This document shows positions 23,736-32,249 of a stretch of DNA of 64,000 bases, one piece after another. The notes under the pieces are model-generated. The model searched no databases, had not been told where the DNA came from, and was given only the letters and a program-made list of their open reading frames with translations. The stretch's first letter is position 1. Each line of letters opens with the position of its first letter. Source of the stretch: Schistocerca nitens (taxonomy: Eukaryota; Arthropoda; Insecta; Orthoptera; Acrididae); contig NC_064623.1 of assembly GCF_023898315.1 (NCBI RefSeq), positions 14,893,140-14,957,139 of the forward strand, read 5' to 3'. The position numbers and the translations under genes were made by a program.

Positions 23736-24088
23736 TGCAGTCACGCAGCGGGGGGTGCTGGATGTGTCAACAGGACTGATGCGGTAATTGTTGACGGGGA
23801 GGGTGAATTATAGCCAGAATGTCGCACGAATGGTAAACTCTTAACATTACTAACATAGGTAGGCACTGCAGCGATTATAAAGTAGATGGCCAGCCCAATG
23901 CCGGGGGCTCGCTCACTGGGATTAGCTCTGTGAGCAGGCCTTAATAGTAGGTTTGTATATCATCTGGCACACCTGTAACGCTGCAGGGTAGATAGTCTTA
24001 GAATAACCCAGTGTAGTCAAACAGTTAGATTAACCCTGTCCATAGCAAGTGCCATCATTAACCAATTAGTATAAGCTGCTTTGTTACG
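23736..24088. other. No recognisable feature
   Basis: Unassigned intronic DNA between a LINE and a mariner. No coding or repeat match seen. Confidence 0.4.
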
Positions 24089-24090
24089 TA

Positions 24091-25380
24091 CAGGGTGGCG
24101 CAGGGAAACGGGAAATTTCGAAATAACGTCATTTCCATTAATAAATTCACAAAACTAGTAATTTATTAACGAAAGTGAATGTATTCAGTATGCCATTATT
24201 CAGTATGTCTTTACAATCAAAATGTCCAAAAGTGTCTCCTTACTTTTTAAAGATGACATCGGAAAGATGTCATCTTACGAAAACTCTGGAATGCGCGGTG
24301 CAGCAAATCTTGGGGAATGGCAGTGATTTCGTTTTCAATGTTCTCCTTCAGTTCATGGATTGTTGCAGGACGTGTACGGTACACCTTGCCTTTGAGATAT
24401 CCCCACAGGAAGAAGTCGCACACACTAAGATCAGGGGATCTCGCAGGCCATGCAATGTCACCGTTACGTGAAATAATGCGTCTTCCAAACAATTGACGAA
24501 CTGCTGCCATCGATTGTCGAGCAGTGTGTGACGTGGCTCCGTCCTGCTGAAACCACATGTTTTCGACGTTAAGATTAAGCTCGTACAGTCTCGGTGTAAA
24601 GAATGTTTGAAGCATTTCAACATATCGAGCGGATGTTACCGTCACTGCACTACCATCCTCACGTTCAAAAAAATAAGGGCCGATAACACCGTGACATGAT
24701 ACAGCACACCATATTGTGACCTTGGCGCTATGTAGTGGTCGCTGGTGAAACTCACAAGGATTGTCCTGCGGCCAATAACGAAAATTCTGTTTGTTCAGGT
24801 GGAAATGGAAATTCGCGTCCTCGTTGATTTTAGCCAATATCTGGCTACTAAACTCCATACGTGAGGCTGGGTCTCGTTCATGTAAGAGTTGCACAACCTG
24901 CAGCTTATAGCGATGGAAGTCTAATTCGCGCAGTATTCTTTGTAAGCTTCGTCGCTTAATCCCTAGCGAAGATGCGTGCTGTCGAACGGTGCGGCGAGGA
25001 CTTCTCTCGACTGCAGCTCTAGCAGCTGCAATGTTCTCTGGGGTACGTACCGTTGGAATGCCACCTGCAGGTTTCTTTTTCAAGGCAGATCCTGTTTGTT
25101 CAAAATTACGCACCCACGTTGTAATCGCATGCGCAGATGGGACACGCCCATGACGTCCAATCTTGTAATGCTGTCGAAATGTTCTCTGCGCGGCAGTCGC
25201 ACTACCACAATTTTTGTAAAACGCTCCCACGGCTACTGCACGTTCCGCACCAGTCCAGTCCTCCATGATTACTAAATGGCAATGCGTTCACATCAATTGT
25301 GCAAAGTTTCGAACTTCTGCCGGCGTTACAGTGCTGCCAACTGTAACGTTCAAAATTTCCCGTTCAGCTGCGCCACACTG
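24091..25380 (-). mobile_element. DD41D mariner-type transposon, copy 3 (divergent lineage)
   Basis: Terminal inverted repeats: CAGGGTGGCGCAGGGAAACG at the left and, on the complement, CAGTGTGGCGCAGCTGAACG at the right, about 28 bp. TA lies at 24089-24090; the right-hand TA is altered. One transposase ORF fills the element. Confidence 0.85.
24247..25266 (-). CDS. Mariner-type transposase, open but lacking the first catalytic block
   Basis: The 339-codon open frame runs from MEDWTGAERAVAVGAFYKNC to MTSFRCHL. It has two DNA-binding helix-turn-helix regions (ATAAQRTFRQHYKIGRHGRV; RTVRQHASSLGIKRRSLQRI), then WFQQDGATSH and SVCDFFLWGYLKGKVYR, with 41 residues between the second and third aspartates. 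Where relatives have the FSDEAHFHLNGYVNKQNFRYW-like block, this reads EDANFHFHLNKQNFRYW. An in-frame deletion has therefore removed the first catalytic aspartate. The protein could still bind the ends but should not cut; this is inference. Confidence 0.85.
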   Translation of the reverse strand: MEDWTGAERAVAVGAFYKNCGSATAAQRTFRQHYKIGRHGRVPSAHAITTWVRNFEQTGSALKKKPAGGIPTVRTPENIAAARAAVERSPRRTVRQHASSLGIKRRSLQRILRELDFHRYKLQVVQLLHERDPASRMEFSSQILAKINEDANFHFHLNKQNFRYWPQDNPCEFHQRPLHSAKVTIWCAVSCHGVIGPYFFEREDGSAVTVTSARYVEMLQTFFTPRLYELNLNVENMWFQQDGATSHTARQSMAAVRQLFGRRIISRNGDIAWPARSPDLSVCDFFLWGYLKGKVYRTRPATIHELKENIENEITAIPQDLLHRAFQSFRKMTSFRCHL

Positions 25381-25617
25381 TGTAATAATAATTAAATAAG
25401 GTGGTGGGTTAGTGTGTATAACATAATGTTGTTCATGAATCACTTGTATCATAATACTTGTTTTCAATTGTATTAATATCTTGTGTTGTATCAATAAAGT
25501 ATTTAAAAAAAACTCTATTGTCAGTCAGTAGTATACAAAATAGGATATTCCAGCAGGATAATGAGAGACCAAAATGCTCGAGGAGTGTACGGATACTCGA
25601 CTGGTCTGCTGAGTACC

Positions 25618-25657
25618 GCCGGCCGGAGTGGCCGTGCGGTTCTAGGCGCTACAGTCT
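25618..25657 (+). repeat. Short SINE 5' fragment
   Basis: GCCGGCCGGAGTGGCCGTGC through GGTTCTAGGCGCTACAGTC matches only the first 40 bases of the common SINE. Confidence 0.7.
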
Positions 25658-25870
25658 TCAGAGGCGGATGGCTTCCGCAGCTCGAAGAATACGAGACTGT
25701 ATTCTTGCCTGTGGCGCACAGACGTGACACCGACACTTAATCATGTAGTGCCCATTAAGTGATGAATACCTCCACAAAGCTTGAGAAACCCGACACTGGT
25801 GCCTCATGGTGCAACACTTTCCATTTACGTGACTGTATTTAACTGAGTAGTCATAAATGCAAGCTAGACT

Positions 25871-26573
25871 TGTTGTGTACGTAGTTCCGCGTAGTCAGTG
25901 CGTACACAACTTTCCCACCAGAGCGCGGCCCGCTAAGCACAACAACGCAGGCGCAGCGCTCGTCCGTCTCCGCACTACGAGATGGCGCTGCCTTAGAGAC
26001 GGACCAAATTCTGCTCCTGCCGATCCGCGTATTAATATGTAACGCAGCCAATGAGGTTGCTGCTAACGTAGAACATTTTCTTCTCGCAGATCACACTCGC
26101 GCAGTGATACCTGAACGCTCGAGGTATTATAACGAGTGTACAGACCTCCGATTAGTCAGTCTGCATTTGTGTGCACCAGTCTGTACCAGTCTGCATTAGT
26201 CTGTAGTCAAGTTTCAGTCTGCGCCTAATAACATTATCATATTCCTGTACATAGCCATGAAGATAAATGTATAGACACTTTTGTCAAGTATCAGAGATAT
26301 GTGAGAATAAGATTGACGTACCAATACCAAAGGATCTTCAGATTGTGAATTGAAAATAGCATGGAGAACCAAGTTAAGTAATTTTTGTGCTTATTATTTT
26401 AATAAATGTGTGTGAAAATTAATCAAGTTCTGTTTAAAGTTGGTCACTGTCAATCTGCTACTCTAAGCATGCAAGTGGCATTTCTATCGTCTGACCTAAC
26501 GGCAGAAGGTAAGCACGCCACAATAAGACCACGAGACATATTGCTGACACTCGCCTACTTCGTTAGAGCGACA
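25871..26573 (+). repeat. Candidate solo LTR
   Basis: A 703-bp block starts TGTTGTGTACG and ends GAGCGACA. It holds a TATA-like GGTATTATAACG (about 26122), a direct-repeat tract of CAGTCTGCA-like words (26158-26222) and an AATAAA signal near 26400. I recognise it as a locust LTR-type repeat. No internal retroelement genes adjoin it, and I could not find a clean target duplication. Confidence 0.5.
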
Positions 26574-26884
26574 AGTCAAATAATCTGATGGTGTGTGTAC
26601 CGAAGGTCTTACAGTACGCACACCACAAGACTGAAACTTACCAGCCATCGGCAGAATGGGCCCCAGCAACAAAGAATTTTTTCTTCCAACTCTCTCAGAC
26701 GCGTCGTGCTGACCACGACGTGTGTTTCACCGCAGATTATTTGATGAACTTTGGTTGCGGAGAGCGGCGACACTTCCTCGCCCGCTGGCCTGATCCAAGC
26801 TGGATTCGAACCCAGGATGTGCGCCTCAAGAGGTCCTACACAGTCGTACTTTATTCGAGTCACTACGCTGTTGCAAGTTGTCAC

Positions 26885-27653
26885 CTCATTCCTAACGTAC
26901 GCCCCAACAATATTGTGCCACTTTTTCCAGTCGGCGGTGAGACAAACGCTCTCCGCGTTCATCCACTCCCTTACGCTTCTGCATAAATCTCCACACATAC
27001 GTACGCAGGAGATTTCACCGGCGCCGAGCAACTGTTTCAACTCTTCATAAATGTAGCTCTCTATTGTTGTAGCGTTGCTCTGACGAAAGAAAAAGTAAAA
27101 GTTTTTCACAAATTGCTCGTCATCGTGCACTACACTCCTGACATCCTCGTTATCTGCTCTAAGTCTGTAGGAAGAACCGCCCGCTTGAAGAAGTGGCAAC
27201 CCAGGAACTAATTTCGCCTCGTGTTCCACAAACATATGCCGTGCGTCTTCGTCCAGGTCGATATTTGTAGACAATACAAATGCGTAACTGCCAGCCTCTA
27301 AAGAGTTCCTGATTTTCTCGTAAGATTCGTGGTACGCCTCTATAGAGAAATCTTTACCGCCCTGCTTATTCCCCTTGGGGCTCATGAGGCTCGCCTTCGT
27401 AACTGTTGTCTGCTTGGTGGACGTCTTGTGCTTCAGTTGCGCCAGCAGAGTACACGCGCCGGGGCTTTGGTTGCTGCTCCAGCAGAGGACGGCGTCGTCA
27501 AACTTGCCGCCGGCGGCGTCGTTGGCCGAGAGGGCGAACTGCAGGCCCTCCCGGACGCCCCTCAGAAACAGCAGGGCCAAGCAGCGCTCTTCGTAACGGT
27601 CGCCTTCGCTGGTGGCGCAGCCACCCGTCTTCTTGTACTTCAGCTGGGCCGCC
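26885..27653 (-). CDS. PD-(D/E)XK nuclease-like N-terminal exon of the NACHT protein
   Basis: The minus-strand exon encodes 256 residues after one base completing a split codon. Near its start it has a pattern I read as a restriction-endonuclease-like (Mrr/Cap4-like) fold: an acidic helix (RYEERCLALLFL, E22/E23), then KFDDAVLCW (D53/D54, near 27494-27502) and AQLKHK (Q73, K75, near 27425-27439), i.e. the D...QxK signature. A long helical stretch follows. The acceptor is TTTGTTTCAG at 27654-27663. The donor is GAG|GTGA with the exon ending at 26885, which joins in phase 0 to the NACHT exon at 1698. The frame stays open past the donor to 26609, but that tail contains a tRNA-like box (GGTTCGAATCC) and looks intronic. 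An in-frame TAA lies just upstream, near 27737, and no in-frame ATG follows it, so an earlier first exon must exist. Nuclease activity is inferred from motif spacing only. Confidence 0.75.
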
Positions 27654-28959
27654 CTGAAACAAAGACCTCCCGTTGCATTGTTCGCTCGGCACACTTCGTC
27701 ATACAATGTGTCACTACGTTTTCCAAAGGCAAGTTACGCGTTAGGTATAGGCAACAGAAGTAATCCACTAAATCCGCCATGTTGGCCGTGCGGTCTAAAG
27801 CCGTCGGCACACGGACCGTGCATCCGAACGTTGAGCGTTGAGCGTGCCGAGTTTCTGACGTCATACCGCGGAACAGCACGCTCGGGAGTCTTTCCGAACG
27901 TGCAGAGCTATGACTACAGCTCAATTCCTTTATCTTGGCGGCTGGCGCATGCCCGCCCTGGCACGGGAGATTGCTGCGTTGCCAGTTGCAAACGACGCAC
28001 GCGCCAAGAGAAGCAGCGCCATAGTATAGTATAGTTCGGAAACTTACGTTTAGGTGGGGGGGGGGGGGCACGCAGTTTATGAGATAAAGCCACCACGGCC
28101 GCATTAACCTTTTCGCTGCTACAGAGACGTGCTCCCCGCACTGCTCGCCTCTGCAGACACATGGTACTCCGACTGCTTTGACACTCTTATCATTCGATTT
28201 CACAAAAACTATTTGGCCCAAAAATTTGATTTTTACACGTCTTCTTGACTGATACCTTCCCCCCATAAATGACTTAATTTTGTTTCGATGTTCAACGCAG
28301 TTCTGCGCAGCATTAAATGTAGTAAACCATTGCCCGAAATTCTGAAGAGTTTGCAGAGGTAAAAGTCCATAGCGTATACTTTCCGTATGGTCGATTTTAG
28401 TTTCCACAATGGTGAGAATGAAATGTGGACAAGATACCTAAATTTCATATAAAATTTACTGTATAACAATATCTCATTTAATTTAAGTACCAGATAGGTG
28501 TCGTATGTAATAATGAGAAATCTTCCATCTTTCGCGACTGTAACAAAAGTTTTATTTACACCGGGTGCGTTTGGCTTTATTTTAAAGCACTCGTCGACAA
28601 GTGCAACTCCCGGAGGATTGTAACACGTCACGCAAAATACCGACAAACACTGTTGGTATGACTCTGAATTACTCACGCTTTGTCGAAGTACAGTAGGAAA
28701 TAAACAATTACCGCTGTTCTTTACTGCGAAAAAGCGGTTCGTGAGAATGATACAAACACCTTTCCTTGCTATCGCCTGAATTTGGTGCCGTATTGCTTGT
28801 TTGGTTTAATTAATTAATAGAATATGAATCAATTGGTATAAAGAATGCTTTTTCCAAACTTTCTATAAAAGAAAGTCTGCTATCAAGACATTGCTTTTGT
28901 TCTATTTATTTATGACTGAACGTTTCTAAAACTGAAGACACTCGTCCATGCTCTGCACT
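27654..28959. other. Upstream of the nuclease exon: no confirmed exon, CpG-rich in part
   Basis: Bases 27780-28170 are GC- and CpG-rich with a run of G at about 28057-28068. A minus-strand frame (28233-28676, starting MSNSESYQQCLSVFCVTCYN) and another at 27640-28407 are open but match nothing I know. The missing first exon of the nuclease-NACHT gene may be here, yet no candidate gives both a good start and a phase-2 donor. Confidence 0.35.
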
Positions 28960-29205
28960 GCAGTCGAGCTCTGGCAACGTCATTCTCTGTTCATTGGCTG
29001 ACTGTGTTTTGTGACGTCAGGTGCGCAGAACGAACCTAAACTCGGCCGCCGTCATAAATGACGCGCACTTTAGCGTGTCAGATATTCAGAGGGTGCGTCT
29101 GAGCGTTGACCAATGAGATGGCGCAACGCCACCTACGTCACACGCACGCCGTCTCCCTTCGGTACAGAGTTGTGAGACGCCATATTGGCACTCGTTTCAA
29201 GCTTA
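28960..29205. promoter_or_regulatory. Candidate CpG promoter with CRE, CCAAT and CArG-like motifs
   Basis: Within 250 bp there is a full CRE (TGACGTCA, 29012-29019), two CCAAT boxes in opposite orientations (28993-28997 and 29110-29114), a second CRE-like TACGTCA (29134-29140), and CCATATTGG (29180-29188), with CpG density above the surroundings. It lies 1.3-1.5 kb upstream of the nuclease exon in transcription order. Assignment to that gene is conjecture. Confidence 0.3.
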
Positions 29206-29707
29206 TATGTATATATTAGGGTGTCCATTCGTCCCGTTTTTCCCGGGACAGTCCCGTTTTTTACCAAAATGTCCCGCTGTCCCGAAAGTTTTTTTGGGGA
29301 CGCTCAAATGTCCCCTTTTTTTATGATTCCGCTTGGCTAGAGTATTTTACGTTACTCGTTGTTTGAGTAGCCATTAACTGCGCAATTATTTAGCGCTAGG
29401 AGCCGTGTGATGACTTTCAGCATACCCCAAACACGTACCGAACTGTCAAAAATCGCAAGTAATTTTAAATATTAAAGAATGTTTACCATTTCTCACACCT
29501 TTTAAAGCATTTGACTGGGTTAATACTGAAAAGGAGCAGCTACAGAGAAATAATATTCAGGACTGTTGTGTTTTTGTTAAAAGTATTCTACCAAATTTTC
29601 CTGTCGATGAAGACGAACTGTTCGATGAATTTTCGCGTGCACAGAACCTCATAAAAAGTGAAGAAGGAGACAAAGAAAGAGTTAGTTCAACGTGGTGTAA
29701 AATATTT

Positions 29708-29950
29708 AGTTTAGGTTAGTGTGTTTAACGTCCCGTCGACAACGAGGTCATTAGAGACGGAGCGCAAGCTCGGGTTAGGGAAGGATTGGGAAAGAAATCG
29801 GCTGTGCCCTTTCAAAGGAACCATCCTGGCATTTGCCTGAAACGATTTAGGGAAATCACGGAAAACCTAAATCAGGATGGCTGGAGACGGGATTGAACCG
29901 TCGTCCTCCCGAATGCGAGTCCAGTGTGCTACCACTGCGCCACCTCGCTC
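29708..29950 (-). repeat. Second tRNA-derived SINE family, full length
   Basis: On the minus strand it begins with a tRNA-like head (GAGGTGGCGCAGTGGTAGCA, box B GGTTCAATCCC) and ends in TTAAACACACTAACCTAAAC. Flanked by a perfect 14-bp duplication GGTGTAAAATATTT (29694-29707 and 29951-29964). It sits inside the hAT remnant, so it is the younger of the two. Confidence 0.93.
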
Positions 29951-29964
29951 GGTGTAAAATATTT

Positions 29965-30120
29965 GCTTATTTCAAAAGTAAAAACATTAACATGAAAAAC
30001 ATGATTCATTTGGTAGAGTTTTGTCTGGCAATTCCTGGGTCAAATGCTGCTGTGGAACGTGTGTTTTCGTTAGTGAGCTCTTTGTGGTCAGATGAAAAAA
30101 AAAAAAAAAAAACAGAATGA
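29965..30120 (+). pseudogene. hAT transposase C-terminal fragment
   Basis: Decayed frame FGRVLSGNS.../LVEFCLAIPGSNAAVERVFS with WSDEK following: the conserved hAT dimerisation motif. A run of A near 30098-30114 shifts the frame. The BED finger and catalytic regions are not recognisable upstream. Confidence 0.7.
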
Positions 30121-30873
30121 AAGTTTAAACAGTGAGGGCCTTGCTCATTGTCAAAACACACTTTAATGGTGTATCGTGTACTGACTCTTATGATACAATT
30201 TCAAACGAAAATGCACTTCTTGATAAAGTACATAAAAGTGAAAAGTACGGTGATAGTGTGGCAGAATAATTGTAAAAAGTGATTTGGGATCATCTGGGCG
30301 CACGTTGTAAAGGTAAACTTGTTCGTGTATTAAATTCAGTTAATACAATATTTAAGTCCCGTTTTTTTCCTTCATTGTCCCAGGTTTTTCTCTAATTTAT
30401 TTTAAATGTCCCCTTTTTCAGTGAAAATGAAATGGACACTCTAGTATATATGCCGTTTCTGAGCATCAGCAAATTCAGAATCATTGGAAAACCCGTTGTT
30501 AACTCTGTGATTCGCTCCAGAAAAATAACGAGAAACATCATATTCGTGGCAAAAGAATTATTGTAACTTGCGTCTTATGAGAGTAGGCTATTTGAAGGCA
30601 GTGACACAAGGATGATCCACCCAAAATGCATTGTTCTTGTACAATTTGTTATAATTAAATTTCAATTAGTAACGTATCTACGATAAGGTTTTCTGCAACG
30701 GGTAACATACTTGGATTACTTGCGAGACGTGCCTGTGTGTTGTTGGTTTAGCGTCACAGTCTGCTTTAGGCAGTGGCGCGGCACGGACCTGCTGTCCCGG
30801 CCGCGGGGGCGCGTGAACGAGGAAGTGTTTACACCGCCGGTACTCACGCGTGTTGTTGTCTGACTCGATCGCC

Positions 30874-32208
30874 ATGGCACACAATTTTCGGAAGACTACG
30901 CTCCAATTTACGTTCGACAACGAATATACCAGACCCAAAGCTTTCGAAATAGAGCGTTTTTTGAGGGACGAAGTTCGTTTACCTGCTGCAGACATAATTG
31001 GAATACACCTGTCCATTGTAAGCAGTACAATGTACGTAAAGATGACCGATGAAGCTGCGTGTGAAAGAACTCTCTCCGCTGCTCAAAGAGGATTTAAATT
31101 TAGACACTCTGATGGCCATATCAGCGATGTAACAGTAGCTCCTTCAGGATTGGGTGTGAGGGTCGTTCGGATCTTTGAATTGCCGTTTGAGGTGCCAGAA
31201 TCGATGGTTACTGAATCGCTGCGACCATATGGAACGGTACTTAGTCATACGCCTGAACGCTGGGCAAGTTTTAGTACCTATCCTGTGCTAAACGGCGTGC
31301 GACAGGTGCGGATCGTCCTTACTAAACATATCCCGTCTTATTTATACATTGGCGGATGTCGAGCTATTGTGATCTACGATGGCCAGCCACGCACCTGTTC
31401 TGGCTGTGGTGGAGAAGGACATATCCGCTCGGAGTGCATACAACGCCGCGTCGTGCAACTGCCACATGGAGACGCGTCACAGCGAGAAGTTCCCACGCAA
31501 CTGCCGATGACGTACGTGTCGGTGGCCCGCCGGGAAGTGTTGCCAAGTTCGGAGCGTGACAAGGACGTGTTTATGCAAGAGCAGACCGAGATACGGGAGC
31601 ATGGAGGTGACTCGGAGAATGTCCCTACACCCATGTCACGACAGTTGAGGGAGGAACCTTCCAAAAACTCACATGTAGCACGCGACGTGGAAGTGGAGGT
31701 CCACACGGTGGCGCCGGCAACGGACCAACGAACGACCGACGAACCCAGTGAGGCAGCAGATGGCAGGGCGCGCAAACAGCGATCGCCGAAGCGTCGCAAA
31801 AAGCGTCGCCATAGTTCGGGTGACACGTCCCCCCGTAGCCTAGGGGACACGGAAGGTATCCTAGCCGAAGAACTGTCTGACACAGAACACGTGCCTTTAG
31901 TGGACGCTGACAGGATTCCGTCCGATGATGACCGGATGTCCTGCCCTTCAGATGGTCCCTCTTCATTGACACCGACTGACCCAGCGCTGCCGACGAAGGA
32001 GTCAGGGACACCAATGTCCCGGCAGCCACGTCGAAATACATCAGAGGACGTTTCTCGGATGGATGACCACTGCGACTGGGCGGAACCAGTCGAAGACCTA
32101 CAGGAATTGCCACCCCCAAATGATGACCACTCACCTACAGGATGCACACCACGGAACGACAACGAAGGAGGGCAGCCCGTTGGCGGGCACCCCTCTGAGC
32201 ACGAATAG
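30874..32208 (+). CDS. LINE ORF1 protein with CCHC zinc knuckle
   Basis: 444 codons from the ATG at 30874 (GCCATGG context; MAHNFRKTTLQFTFDNEYTR). Residues 1-170 resemble the RNA-binding N-terminal half of ORF1 proteins in Tx1-like LINEs. A zinc knuckle of CCHC type (CSGCGGEGHIRSEC, about residues 175-188, DNA about 31396-31437) follows the typical NGVRQVRIVLTKHIPSYL block. The C-terminal half is low-complexity, rich in acidic and Ser/Pro residues, with a basic patch (KQRSPKRRKKRRHSSG, about 31774-31820). No stop or frameshift is visible. Such proteins package element RNA and assist reverse transcription. It lies 41 bases upstream of ORF2. Confidence 0.82.
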   Translation: MAHNFRKTTLQFTFDNEYTRPKAFEIERFLRDEVRLPAADIIGIHLSIVSSTMYVKMTDEAACERTLSAAQRGFKFRHSDGHISDVTVAPSGLGVRVVRIFELPFEVPESMVTESLRPYGTVLSHTPERWASFSTYPVLNGVRQVRIVLTKHIPSYLYIGGCRAIVIYDGQPRTCSGCGGEGHIRSECIQRRVVQLPHGDASQREVPTQLPMTYVSVARREVLPSSERDKDVFMQEQTEIREHGGDSENVPTPMSRQLREEPSKNSHVARDVEVEVHTVAPATDQRTTDEPSEAADGRARKQRSPKRRKKRRHSSGDTSPRSLGDTEGILAEELSDTEHVPLVDADRIPSDDDRMSCPSDGPSSLTPTDPALPTKESGTPMSRQPRRNTSEDVSRMDDHCDWAEPVEDLQELPPPNDDHSPTGCTPRNDNEGGQPVGGHPSEHE

Positions 32209-32249
32209 TGCACTACAGCCCTTGGAGTTCTCAATGACATGACACGAGC

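Larger units (their letters stand above)
1699..26884 (-). other. Inferred 25.2-kb intron joining the nuclease-like and NACHT exons
   Basis: It is bounded by GTGA (donor, complement of 26881-26884) and CAG (acceptor, complement of 1699-1701), with phase-0 compatibility on both sides. The stronger-looking GTACGT donor about 13 bases earlier in the transcript would give the wrong phase and an early stop in the next exon. The interval holds only transposable elements and unassigned sequence. A small additional exon inside it cannot be excluded. Confidence 0.55.
29217..30443 (+). mobile_element. hAT transposon remnant with perfect 8-bp target duplication
   Basis: Terminal repeats TAGGGTGTCCATT (left) and, on the complement, TAGAGTGTCCATT (right). 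The 8-bp duplication GTATATAT occurs at 29209-29216 and 30444-30451. Inside, 30001-30095 codes for the hAT C-terminal dimerisation block (AIPGSNAAVERVFSLVSSLW). A SINE is inserted at 29708-29950. Confidence 0.88.

Noticed and set aside
26830..26900. Alternative donor GTACGT 13 bases before the chosen donor in transcript order
   Set aside because: Better consensus but wrong phase: it would give an early stop in the NACHT exon.
27406..27763. Arg/Pro-rich plus-strand frames
   Set aside because: Antisense of the nuclease-like exon, which has recognisable motifs and splice sites.
27654..27780. MADLVDYFCC... frame starting at 27780 as first exon of the nuclease gene
   Set aside because: The only phase-compatible donor would leave an intron of under 40 bases; not plausible.
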